Shown: one piece after another, positions 10,861 to 18,134 of the stretch | Numbering within the stretch: the stretch's first letter is position 1 | Layout: every line of letters starts with the position of its first letter | Assembly: GCA_019509985.1 (NCBI GenBank) | Contig: JAEKLF010000064.1 | Span: 1-44,363 of the forward strand | Origin: Burkholderiales bacterium | GTDB taxonomy: Bacteria; Pseudomonadota; Gammaproteobacteria; Burkholderiales; Burkholderiaceae_C | DNA length: 44,363 nt | Direction: 5' to 3' | The notes under the pieces: model-generated | Told to the model about the DNA's origin: nothing | What the model saw: only the letters and a program-made list of their open reading frames with translations | Databases searched by the model: none | Program-made: the position numbers and the translations under genes

Positions 10861-11931
10861 CAGTTGCGGCAGCCAGGCCAGCGGGTCGAAACGCGCGGCC
10901 GGGGCCTCCACCCAGCGGTGGAAGGGCACGGCCAGGCAGTTGGACAGCAGCCAGGTGGCGGCCAGCAGCAGCAGGCCCGCTTCGGGCGACGCGCCGGGCA
11001 GGTTGGCCAGCAGCGCGTTGGTCAGCAGCAGCACCGGGAAGTGCAGCAGGAAGAGGGCGTAGGACGGCGTCGCCCAGCGCGCCAGCGTCGGCGCCCAGCC
11101 GCTGGGCACGAGGGGACGGCCATCGGCCTGGCGCTGCTGCGCCCAGGCCAGCCACAGCGCCGTCGCCAGCGCGAGGGCCAGGCGGCCGCGCCATTCCAGC
11201 ATCAGCGCAGCACCAACGGCCGCAGCCAGCAGCACCAGGCCGGCGCGGCGGTGCCGCCACAGGCTCAGCCAGTGCACCATGGCGCCAAGGCCGTAGGAGG
11301 CGAAGAAATAGATGCCGTAGGCGTCCAGGTCCGACTGGCGGTTGAAGACAAAGGCCGAGGCCAGCGCCGCGCCGGCGACGAGCAGCGGGCCGACGACGAG
11401 GCGGCTGGGGTGGCGCCAGCCGCGCCGGGCCAGCCACAGCAGGCCGACGAGCAGCGCGAACAGCTGCAGATCGATGGCCACATACCAGGCGCCGACGGTC
11501 AGCGCCTCGTAGCCGAGCACGTCGTGCAGCAGCAGCGCATGCGCGAACAACTGGCCGAAGCTGATGTCGGTGGGCACCAGCTCGGGCCAGGACGAGACGA
11601 TGAGGCCAGAGGCGCCCAGCGTCAGCGCCAGCGCCGCCAGGAAGGGCAGCACCAAGCGCAGATAGCGCCGCCACAGCAGCTCGGGCGCGGCGGCCTGCAG
11701 GGCCTGGCCGCGCGGCGACAGGCCGCGGGCGCTGAGATAGCCGCCAACGACGAGGAAAATCTGCACCGCCATGCGCCCGTACTGATGCATGAAGCCGGCC
11801 AGCAACGGCAGCACCTCGTGCGCGGCACGGGCGATAGGGCCGTAGCTGACCAGGTGGTGCAGCACGATGGCCTGCGCCGCGATCGCCTTGAGGGCGTCGA
11901 TGTGCGGCAGTCGGCGGGAGGGCGTGGACAT
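10834..11931 (-). CDS. Acyltransferase-3 family membrane protein
   Basis: This is a 365-residue polytopic protein with about ten hydrophobic segments. It has the Acyl_transf_3 start (RLPHIDALKAIAAQAIVLHHLVSYGP), in which the His pair is the family's catalytic-type HH, then FLVVGGYLSARGL. Members O-acylate membrane-associated or exported glycans, lipids or antibiotics from the inner membrane; the acceptor is unknown. The ATG at 11931 fits the family N-terminus. An in-frame ATG at 12021 would add 30 residues encoded over a terminator-like hairpin and is less likely. No Shine-Dalgarno site is visible. The C-terminal codons and TGA are contributed by repeat copy B. Confidence 0.88.
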   Translation of the reverse strand: MSTPSRRLPHIDALKAIAAQAIVLHHLVSYGPIARAAHEVLPLLAGFMHQYGRMAVQIFLVVGGYLSARGLSPRGQALQAAAPELLWRRYLRLVLPFLAALALTLGASGLIVSSWPELVPTDISFGQLFAHALLLHDVLGYEALTVGAWYVAIDLQLFALLVGLLWLARRGWRHPSRLVVGPLLVAGAALASAFVFNRQSDLDAYGIYFFASYGLGAMVHWLSLWRHRRAGLVLLAAAVGAALMLEWRGRLALALATALWLAWAQQRQADGRPLVPSGWAPTLARWATPSYALFLLHFPVLLLTNALLANLPGASPEAGLLLLAATWLLSNCLAVPFHRWVEAPAARFDPLAWLPQLAPRLLSRR

Positions 11932-11940
11932 CAAACGGGC

Positions 11941-11970
11941 AAAAAGAACGGGCCTGCAACAGCAGGCCCG
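11941..11970 (-). terminator. Intrinsic terminator or attenuator just before the acyltransferase start
   Basis: On the minus strand, CGGGCCTGC, loop TGTT and GCAGGCCCG (arms 11962-11970 and 11949-11957) are followed by TTCTTTTT. The T-run ends only nine bases before the acyltransferase ATG. It may end coxG transcription, or act as an attenuator in the acyltransferase leader. Confidence 0.75.
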
Positions 11971-11988
11971 CGGTGTCGGACTTGTGAA

Positions 11989-11994
11989 ATTGTA
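11989..11994 (-). promoter_or_regulatory. Possible -10 element (TACAAT)
   Basis: TACAAT lies on the minus strand 18 bases before the terminator-like hairpin. No convincing -35 box is visible at 16-18 bases. If active, a transcript would begin about 10 bases before the hairpin. Confidence 0.3.
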
Positions 11995-12093
11995 CCGTCG
12001 TGAGACAGGGGAAAACCCCATCCGTTTCAGGTCGTCACGAACCAGGCCGTGCCATTTGCACTTCCGCGCCCATCGATTCGACCGTCGGCCGGC

Positions 12094-12633
12094 TCAGCCG
12101 AACAGGCGGCGCAGCCATTCGCGCAGGCGCAGCAGGCGGGATTTGCGCTCGGCCCGGGCGGGCGCCGCTGCAGCCACGGCGGGCTGCTGCTGCTGTTGCA
12201 ACGTGGCTCGAAAGCGCTCGAAGAAATCCTCGGCCACCTTCTGCGCGGCCCCGTCGATCAGGCGCGAGCCGATCTGCGCCAGCTTGCCGCCGACGCTGGC
12301 CGTCACGTCGTAGCCGAGCCGGGTCTCGCGCGGCGACAGCGCTTCCAGCCTGACATCGGCCTGGCCCTTGCCGTGGCCGGCCGCGCCGCCCGAGCCCTCG
12401 AAGCTGAGGCGGTAGCCGTTCGGCGGGTCCAGGTCGGACAGCTGCAGCCGGCCCTTGAACTTCGCCTTGACGGGGCCGATGGACACGGCCATCAGCACGT
12501 CGAAGGCGTTGTCGCCGGCCGGCGTGATGGATTCGCAGCCGGGCAGCGCCGCCTGCAGCATCGCCGTGTCATTCAGCGCGGCCCAGGCCTGGGCCTGGGA
12601 CACGGGCAAGGTCTGCTGGCCGCTCAGTTTCAT
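12094..12633 (-). CDS. coxG: CoxG-like SRPBCC protein (CO dehydrogenase subunit G family)
   Basis: This encodes 179 residues. The START/SRPBCC fold of the CoxG family covers about residues 1-145 (MKLSGQQTLPVSQAQAWAAL, ALPGCESI, VKAKFKGRLQLSDLDPP, AQIGSRLIDG near the end). A low-complexity Gln/Ala linker and a basic amphipathic tail (KSRLLRLREWLRRLFG) follow. In known systems CoxG anchors the molybdenum hydroxylase at the membrane through such a C-terminal segment. The ATG at 12633 matches the family start. The coxS/L/M genes are about 8 kb away on the same strand, so it probably belongs with them. Confidence 0.9.
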   Translation of the reverse strand: MKLSGQQTLPVSQAQAWAALNDTAMLQAALPGCESITPAGDNAFDVLMAVSIGPVKAKFKGRLQLSDLDPPNGYRLSFEGSGGAAGHGKGQADVRLEALSPRETRLGYDVTASVGGKLAQIGSRLIDGAAQKVAEDFFERFRATLQQQQQPAVAAAAPARAERKSRLLRLREWLRRLFG

Positions 12634-12675
12634 CGCCCGATTCTGACGGCCGGGCCGGCGCGGCGGCAAGAAAAG

Positions 12676-12710
12676 GCGCTGCCCGCCGGACGAGGCCCGG
12701 CGGGCAGCGC
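12676..12710 (-). terminator. Intrinsic terminator of the BON-domain gene
   Basis: Perfect 14-base arms GCGCTGCCCGCCGG (12676-12689) and its complement (12697-12710) surround a 7-base loop. On the minus strand the hairpin is followed by CTTTTCTT. It lies 18 bases after the BON gene stop. Confidence 0.88.
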
Positions 12711-12728
12711 GGCATCGGCGCGCGGCGT

Positions 12729-13049
12729 TTACTTGCCGGTCACGACCAGCTGGTTGTCGACGGACTTCACGCCGTCCACGGCCTTGGCCACGCTCTCGGC
12801 CTTGTCCTTGTCGGCCTGCGTGGCGACCTTGCCGGTCAGCTGCACATAGCCGTCGGCGTCGGTCTCGACGTGGACCTTGGCCAGCGACGAGACCTTGCTT
12901 GCGGCGAGCTCGGCCTTGACCTTGGTGGTGACCATCGAGTCCTTGACCCAGGCCTTGGTCGGGCCGGCCGGCTTGTCGGCGGCATAGCTTGCCAGCGGCG
13001 CAGCCAGGGCGCCCACGACGATCAACGAAGCGATTTGCGAGATCTTCAT
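12729..13049 (-). CDS. Periplasmic BON-domain protein
   Basis: This encodes 106 residues. A Sec signal peptide (MKISQIASLIVVGALAAPLASYAAD) is followed by one BON domain (about residues 40-105; DSMVTTKVKAELAAS, HVETDADGYVQLTGKVATQADKDKAESVAKAVDGVKSVDNQLVV). BON proteins such as OsmY bind phospholipid or stabilise the envelope in osmotic stress. The ATG at 13049 is chosen over in-frame upstream starts because AAGGAAGAG lies directly before it and the signal peptide begins there. A strong terminator follows, so it is probably a single-gene unit. Confidence 0.93.
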   Translation of the reverse strand: MKISQIASLIVVGALAAPLASYAADKPAGPTKAWVKDSMVTTKVKAELAASKVSSLAKVHVETDADGYVQLTGKVATQADKDKAESVAKAVDGVKSVDNQLVVTGK

Positions 13050-13169
13050 AGCTCTTCCTTTCATCGGAAGCGGTTGCACCCGTTGCGCACCGCTGAGGCT
13101 CAAATCTAGGCAGGCGGGTCGGCCCCGGCGGCCGGACGGTGTGCCGCGGGTTTGTAGGAGAGCGGCCGA

Positions 13170-14432
13170 TCAGCGCCCGGGCGCCAGGGACGCGAGCAGG
13201 CGCTCGACGCTGTCCAGGTCATGCACGGGCAGGTGGCGGCTCACTTCGGGCAGCAGGGCCTGGACGCCGGCCGCGCGCGGCTGGAAGGCCGTGTAGCGCA
13301 GCAGCGGGTTCAGCCAGATCAGCTCGCGGCAGGAGAGGCGCAGCCGCTCGGCCTCGAAGGCCAGGCACGCGCAGCCGGGGTCGTCGTCGGCACCGCGCTC
13401 CAGGCCGTCGGTGACGAGCAGCACCGTTGCGCCGGCCGGCATGCGGCGCGCCCAGTCGCGGTTGAAGGCATGCAGGCTGGCGCTGATGCGCGTGCCGCCG
13501 GCCCAGTCCGGCACGGCGGCGGACACGGCGGCCAGCGCCGCGTCGGGATCGCGGGCTTTCAGCTGGCGCGTGATGCGCGTCAGCCGCGTGCCGAAGACGA
13601 AGGCCTCGACGACCGGCCGCTCGCGCAGGCCCGGCCCCGGGTTCAGCAGGCCTTGCGCCAGGTGCAGCAGCACGCGCGAGTAGCGGCCCATGGAGCCGGA
13701 GATGTCGGCCAGCAGCACCAGCGGCGCGGGGCTGCGGCGCGGGCGCTCGCGTGGCGGCGCGGCCAGCTCGCGGCGAGCTTCGGCGCGCAGCGTGGCGCGC
13801 CAGTCGATGCGACCACGCGGGGCCGCTTCGTGGCGGCGCGTCAGGCGCTGGGCCAGGCGCGGTTGCAGCCCGGCCAGCACGCGGCGCGCGGCGGCCCATT
13901 CGGCGGCCGTCATCGTGTCGAAGTCGCGCTGCTGCAGGCGCTCGCGGTCGCTGAGGTCCAGGCGGGCGTCGATGTCGAGCTGCTCGGTGCGTGGCGGCTG
14001 CGGCTTCGCCGGCGCGGGAAAGAGGGCTTCTCCCAGACGCCGGTTCTCCGGCGGTGGCGGCGTGGCTGCGCGGCCCTGGGCCTGCGGCAGCAGCAGGGCC
14101 ATGATGCGACCGAGCAGGTCGGGGTCGCGCCAGAAGACGTGGAAGGTCTGCTCGAACAGCGGCCGGTGCTCGGGCCGGTCGACGAGGCAGGTGGCCAGCG
14201 TGGCCTTGAAGTCGGCCCGCGAGGCCAGGCCACCGGCCTGCAGTGCCTGCGCGGCAAGCAGTAGCCGGTCCGTGCTCACGGGCAGGCCGGCCGTGCGCAA
14301 CACGCGGCCGAAGTGCACGAGGTTCTCCGCGAGGTGGTGCCCCTCGGCCGGCGAGTACGCCGGCCGATCCCCCGAGGGGCTGCGTGCCGGCTCGGGAGCG
14401 GCCCTGCGCTCGGCACGCCGGTCCTCAACCAT
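13170..14432 (-). CDS. coxE: CoxE-like von Willebrand factor A domain protein
   Basis: This encodes 420 residues. The C-terminal VWA domain (about 230-420) carries the MIDAS motif in LADISGSMGRYSR. The N-terminal half is the CoxE/YehP type helical region (LAENLVHFGRVLRTAGLPVSTDR). In aerobic CO dehydrogenase-type systems CoxE works with the CoxD AAA+ ATPase to mature the molybdenum-copper or molybdenum centre. The ATG at 14432 overlaps the coxD stop by 8 bases, with an upstream GTG at 14438 possible. Residues 4-32 are encoded by palindromic repeat copy D, so the N-terminus differs from the usual family start. Confidence 0.92.
   Translation of the reverse strand: MVEDRRAERRAAPEPARSPSGDRPAYSPAEGHHLAENLVHFGRVLRTAGLPVSTDRLLLAAQALQAGGLASRADFKATLATCLVDRPEHRPLFEQTFHVFWRDPDLLGRIMALLLPQAQGRAATPPPPENRRLGEALFPAPAKPQPPRTEQLDIDARLDLSDRERLQQRDFDTMTAAEWAAARRVLAGLQPRLAQRLTRRHEAAPRGRIDWRATLRAEARRELAAPPRERPRRSPAPLVLLADISGSMGRYSRVLLHLAQGLLNPGPGLRERPVVEAFVFGTRLTRITRQLKARDPDAALAAVSAAVPDWAGGTRISASLHAFNRDWARRMPAGATVLLVTDGLERGADDDPGCACLAFEAERLRLSCRELIWLNPLLRYTAFQPRAAGVQALLPEVSRHLPVHDLDSVERLLASLAPGR
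14340..14420 (-). repeat. Modular palindromic repeat, copy D, inside coding sequence
   Basis: On the minus strand this has GAGCGCAGGGCCGCTCCCGA plus GCCGGCACG, close to the first block of copies A-C, then CCCCTCGGGGGAT. A perfect hairpin lies at 14345-14366 (CGGCCGGCG-agta-CGCCGGCCG), nested within GCCCCTCGG/CCGAGGGGC. The long stem-loop of A-C is absent. It is translated as part of the CoxE-like protein. Confidence 0.7.
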
Positions 14433-15321
14433 GGGCACGCTCGCGCAGCTCCTCGAGCAAGCGCGCCGCCTCGCCGCCCTGCATGCGCGCGATGTCGTCC
14501 TGGTATTTCAGCAGCACGCCCAGCGTGGACTGCACGACGGCCGGATCCAGGCTGATGGCGTTCAGCTCGACGAGGGCGCGCGACCAGTCCAGCGTTTCGG
14601 CCAGGCCGGGCAGCTTGTAGAGGTCCAGCTGGCGCAGGCCCTGCACGAAGGCGACGACCTGCCGGGCCAGCGCCGCCGCGATGCCGGGCAGGCGGGCCTG
14701 CACGATGGCCAGCTCGCGCGCGGCGTCCGGGAAATCCACCCAGTGGTAGAGGCAGCGGCGCTTCACCGCGTCGTGGATCTCGCGGCTGCGGTTGCTGGTC
14801 AGGATGACCAGCGGCGGCGCGGCGGCGGTGATCGTGCCCAGCTCGGGGACGGTGATCTGGAAATCGGCCAGGAACTCCAGCAGGAAAGCCTCGAAGGGCG
14901 CGTCGGCACGGTCGAGCTCGTCGATGAGCAGCACGGGCGCGGGTGTCGTCGTCAGCGCCTGCAGTAGCGGCCGTTCGATCAGGAAGCGGCGGGCGAACAG
15001 CTCGTCGGCCGTGCGTTCATGCTCGCCGACCTGTGCGAGGCGGATCTCCAGCATCTGCCGCGCGTAGTTCCACTCGTAGGCCGCCGCGGCGAGGTCCAGG
15101 CCTTCATAGCACTGCAGGCGGATCAGTGGCCGCTGCAGTGCGGCGGCCAGCGCGGCGGCGATGGCCGTCTTGCCCGTGCCGGGCGCGCCTTCCAGCAGCA
15201 GCGGGCGCGACAGGCGCAGCGCCAGGAAGGCGGCGGTGGCGAGCTCGCGCGAGGGCAGGTAGGCCTGGGCTTCGAGCGCGGCGGCAGTGTCGTCAATGCT
15301 GTCCGAGATGGCGTCAGGCAC
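14425..15321 (-). CDS. coxD: MoxR-family AAA+ ATPase, CoxD-like
   Basis: This encodes 298 residues. The Walker A motif is in EGAPGTGKTAIA (about residue 45), Walker B in VLLIDELDRAD, and sensor 1 in LTSNRSREIHDA. MoxR ATPases act as chaperones with VWA partners; CoxD unfolds or remodels the large subunit for cofactor insertion. The GTG at 15321 is chosen because GAGG lies six bases upstream; a TTG at 15351 is an alternative. It is co-directional with and overlaps coxE, so the two are almost certainly translated together. The CoxD name rests on this pairing and on the nearby coxSLM genes. Confidence 0.9.
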   Translation of the reverse strand: MPDAISDSIDDTAAALEAQAYLPSRELATAAFLALRLSRPLLLEGAPGTGKTAIAAALAAALQRPLIRLQCYEGLDLAAAAYEWNYARQMLEIRLAQVGEHERTADELFARRFLIERPLLQALTTTPAPVLLIDELDRADAPFEAFLLEFLADFQITVPELGTITAAAPPLVILTSNRSREIHDAVKRRCLYHWVDFPDAARELAIVQARLPGIAAALARQVVAFVQGLRQLDLYKLPGLAETLDWSRALVELNAISLDPAVVQSTLGVLLKYQDDIARMQGGEAARLLEELRERAHG

Positions 15322-15366
15322 GGCGAGCCTCGCGGAAGTGGAGTGGCGCAAGTATGCGCACCAGCG

Positions 15367-16053
15367 TCAATGCTTTGCGGGCGCCTGGAACACCGACCAT
15401 TTGCCGTCCTGGAACAGGTACAGGCCCGACGATACGCGCAGTGTGCCGCTGCTGGCGTAGAGATAGGAGACACCACGCCTGAGGCCGTCCACGGCCCGGG
15501 TGTTGGAAAGCGGGGCGTACAGCAGGCCACCACGTTTCGCCACACAGACGACAACGCCTTCGGGGTGAATCTTCAACAGGCCCTGCCAATACGCGCGATC
15601 CAGGAAATACGAGCTGTCCAGGTCCGGCGACTTGCCGTCCACGGACATGATGTCGCCCTCCCATGGCGACGACTTCGGCTCGCCGTAGACCCGCTTCAGG
15701 TTCTCGAGCGCCAGCGCCAAGGCCTGTTCGACCGTCTTGAGGCCCAGCCGCTCCAGGTCGCGTGGCGTTGCATTCCTCATCGTCTGCGGGCCGTCGAAGA
15801 CGAACCTGATGTGGGTGTCGCCGATGAAGTCCCACCAGGCCGTCTCCATCTCTATCTCCTTGCCGTCCGGCAACTTCACTTTGACCTTGCCGCTGCGCGT
15901 GAATGCGTCGTCCTGACGATTCGCTCCGACGGTTTCGCGAACGACCACCATGAAGTCCTCCCGCTTGAGTTCCGGGCTTTCGGCTGATTGGGAATAAGCG
16001 GCGCGCTGAGACAGCAGCAGACTGCCAAGGAGGAGACGGCGTGTGAAGGGCAT
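15367..16053 (-). CDS. Exported DUF1444-like protein
   Basis: This encodes 228 residues. The N-terminus (MPFTRRLLLGSLLLSQRAAYSQS) looks like a signal peptide with twin arginines, though not a full Tat motif. The middle (RNATPRDLERLGLKTVEQALALALENLKR) and the end (VVCVAKRGGLLYAP) resemble DUF1444/YtpQ proteins, whose function is unknown. The similarity is remembered wording, not a search result. The base composition is less GC-rich than that of the flanking cox genes, which hints at later arrival. It lies just upstream of coxD with 45 bases between them, and nothing suggests a shared role. Confidence 0.65.
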   Translation of the reverse strand: MPFTRRLLLGSLLLSQRAAYSQSAESPELKREDFMVVVRETVGANRQDDAFTRSGKVKVKLPDGKEIEMETAWWDFIGDTHIRFVFDGPQTMRNATPRDLERLGLKTVEQALALALENLKRVYGEPKSSPWEGDIMSVDGKSPDLDSSYFLDRAYWQGLLKIHPEGVVVCVAKRGGLLYAPLSNTRAVDGLRRGVSYLYASSGTLRVSSGLYLFQDGKWSVFQAPAKH

Positions 16054-16279
16054 GCCAGCAAGCGGGACGGTGTCGAAGAGCCAAAGTTTGACCCAGCCAT
16101 CGGCGCTTCAGGGGCGTGGATAGCACCAAGCCCTGTCGTCTCGACACTCGTGGACATGCGCTCCCTCCAGTCGACAGCGAATGGTTACATCTGCGTGGGA
16201 AGGAGGTTGCGCCGGCCGGCGTTGTCAGCGGTGAAAGGGTCGCTCCATGACCCGCAGAACCCGAACCCGGAGGCCTTCC

Positions 16280-17173
16280 ATGAACCCGCTCAAGCCCGCC
16301 CTCATCACCGCCTTGCTGTTCGCGGCTATCGCCCATGCCGACGAGCCCGCGCCAAATGCCGACAAGCGCGCCCTCAACCTTGCCGTGCAGCGCGACGCCC
16401 AGCGCAACCAGAGCGCCGCGGCCGCCGTGAGCCTGCCGGTGGGCGAGCGAGCCTGGGTGCAGCTCGGTGCCGGCGAATCGCGCAGCCGCGATGCGGTCAC
16501 GGGCAACACCTACCGGCCCAAGCAGGTCTCGATCGGCGGCGGCGTGGCCGGCAAGGCCTGGCAGGCCGGCGTGAACGCCAGCCAACGCCGCGACGGCGAT
16601 GCGCTGCACCAGACCGACTTGGCGGCGGCGGCCGACTGGCGGCCGGCGGAGGGCGTCAACGTCGGCGTGGACGCCACCCGGCGCAACGCACGGGCGCGCG
16701 GCACGCTGGCTTCGCCCGGCAGCGGCTCGGCCACGCCGGTCGAGCAGCGCGTCAAGGGCCACGGCGTGGGCGTGCACGGGGCCATGGCGATCACGCCGCG
16801 ATTCAGCGTCTACGGCGCCACGGTGCGCAACCACTACACGACCCGCACGCAGCAGATGACGAGCAACTCCAGTGGTCTGCTGGGCGGCCTGCCGCTGCTG
16901 CAGAACCGCGTCACCGCCATCAATCGCGACGAGGCCGCGCTGGACCGCAGCAGCCAGATCGGCGCCACCTACCGCGTCAGCGACCGCGTGGCGCTGAACG
17001 GCGAGGTGCAGCAGGATCGCCTGCACGATGGTGGCAGCCTGCGCAGCGTGCAGATGAAGGCGGCCATCGCCGCCGGCGCCGGCTGGACCGTCACTCCCGG
17101 CATCGGCCGCAGCCGCGGACCGCAGGGCGAGGGCGTGAACTACGGGTTGCTGGGGGCGAGCTACGCGTGGTGA
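16280..17173 (+). CDS. Predicted outer-membrane beta-barrel protein, unknown role
   Basis: This encodes 297 residues. A signal peptide (MNPLKPALITALLFAAIAHADEP) is followed by alternating polar/hydrophobic strands (for example VSIGGGVAGKAWQAGVNASQ and ATYRVSDRVALNGEVQQ). The protein ends in YAW, an aromatic last residue of the kind recognised by the BAM complex. Residue content is rich in Gly, Ala, Asn and Arg. I recognise no named family. The ATG at 16280 is preferred to an upstream ATG at 16247 because GGAGG lies seven bases before it and the signal peptide begins there. It is alone on the plus strand, divergent from the DUF1444-like gene across 226 bp in which I see no clear element. Confidence 0.7.
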   Translation: MNPLKPALITALLFAAIAHADEPAPNADKRALNLAVQRDAQRNQSAAAAVSLPVGERAWVQLGAGESRSRDAVTGNTYRPKQVSIGGGVAGKAWQAGVNASQRRDGDALHQTDLAAAADWRPAEGVNVGVDATRRNARARGTLASPGSGSATPVEQRVKGHGVGVHGAMAITPRFSVYGATVRNHYTTRTQQMTSNSSGLLGGLPLLQNRVTAINRDEAALDRSSQIGATYRVSDRVALNGEVQQDRLHDGGSLRSVQMKAAIAAGAGWTVTPGIGRSRGPQGEGVNYGLLGASYAW

Positions 17174-17213
17174 GGCTCTAAGCTGGGCGCTTCATTCCAA
17201 CCGGGAAGGCCCC

Positions 17214-17432
17214 ATGAACTTCACCCAGATCGTCGGCGTACTCCTCCTCGTCGCCGGTGCCGCCAGCCTGGCCATGGGCGGCTTCAGCTACACCAAGGAC
17301 AAGACCGTGCTCAAGATCGGCTCGCTGGAGGTGTCGGCCAAGCAGAAGGAGGAGGTCAATCTGCCCGTGTGGCTTGGCGTGGGCGCGATTGCGGTGGGCG
17401 GCCTGCTGCTGGTGGTGGGGCGCAAGGGGTGA
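17214..17432 (+). CDS. Small two-helix membrane protein, copy 1
   Basis: This 72-residue protein has two hydrophobic helices (about 5-25 and 50-68) joined by a conserved polar loop (FSYTKDKTVLKIGSLEVSAK). No named family is certain. It is nearly identical to the protein at 20010: both keep AASLAMGGFSYTKDKTVLK and GSLEVSAK, and the DNA is also very similar. GGGAAGG precedes the start. The gene follows the barrel protein by 40 bases and may be co-transcribed with it. Confidence 0.82.
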   Translation: MNFTQIVGVLLLVAGAASLAMGGFSYTKDKTVLKIGSLEVSAKQKEEVNLPVWLGVGAIAVGGLLLVVGRKG

Positions 17433-17489
17433 TCCACAACGCACCCTGATTTGCGGCGCCGTGGCGTGCCGGGCTATGGTTCGCCCACC

Positions 17490-18026
17490 ATGCACAAGAC
17501 CGTTCTCGACTTCTGGTTCCACGAGATCCAACCCGCCCAGTGGTGGAAGGTCGACCCGGCCTTTGACGAGCTGATCCGCAGCCGCTTCGGCGCGCTGCAC
17601 GAACAGGCCTGCCGCGCCGAACTCTTCGCCTGGCGCGCCACGCCCGAGGGGCGGCTGGCCGAGGTCATCGCCATCGACCAGTTTGCGCGCAACATCCACC
17701 GCGGGACGGCACAGGCCTTCGCGGCCGACCCGCTGGCTCTCGCGCTCGCGCAGGAGGCCGTCGCCGCGGGCGCCGACCTTGCGCTGCCCGACGAGCAGCG
17801 AGCCTTTCTCTACATGCCCTACATGCACAGCGAGTCCGCCGCCATCCACGCAGCGGGCGAGCCGCTGATGAAGGCACGCGCGCCGCAGCACACGCACGAG
17901 TACGAGCTCAAGCACAAGGCCATCGTCGACCGCTTCGGGCGCTACCCGCACCGCAACGCCATCCTCGGCCGCACGTCGACTCCCGAGGAGCTGGAGTTCC
18001 TGCAGCAGCCCGGCTCCAGCTTCTGA
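17490..18026 (+). CDS. DUF924 family protein
   Basis: This encodes 178 residues. It has the DUF924 pattern: VLDFWFHEIQPAQWWKVDPAFDELIRSRFG at the N-terminus, IAIDQFARNIHRGTAQAFAADPLAL in the middle, FLYMPYMHSESAAIH, and the RFGRYPHRNAILGR end. The fold is a TPR-like helical bundle of unknown function, common in proteobacteria and eukaryotes. The ATG at 17490 matches the family start. The length is typical. It lies between the two small-membrane-protein paralogues. Confidence 0.93.
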   Translation: MHKTVLDFWFHEIQPAQWWKVDPAFDELIRSRFGALHEQACRAELFAWRATPEGRLAEVIAIDQFARNIHRGTAQAFAADPLALALAQEAVAAGADLALPDEQRAFLYMPYMHSESAAIHAAGEPLMKARAPQHTHEYELKHKAIVDRFGRYPHRNAILGRTSTPEELEFLQQPGSSF

Positions 18027-18059
18027 GGGCCGCCCGCGAGTCGTGATCCAATCCGGCGA

Positions 18060-18075
18060 TTGGAATCGGTTCCAA
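18060..18075. promoter_or_regulatory. Near-perfect palindrome, candidate LacI-type operator
   Basis: TTGGAATCGGTTCCAA is a 16-base dyad with one mismatch and a central CG, the usual shape of LacI/GalR-family operators. A second dyad, CCAATC-cggc-GATTGG (18049-18064), overlaps its left side. It lies 59 bases before the beta-helix gene. No LacI gene is in the window. Confidence 0.45.
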
Positions 18076-18134
18076 ATCCTGCCGGTGCAGGACGGTAACC
18101 ACGACAGCCAGGCCGCTGGCGAGGACGACGAGAC

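Noticed and set aside
16100..16279. Promoter or riboswitch before the outer-membrane protein gene
   Set aside because: A GGTTACATC stretch also occurs before the gene at 30256, but nine bases shared twice is too little, and no conserved riboswitch core is visible.
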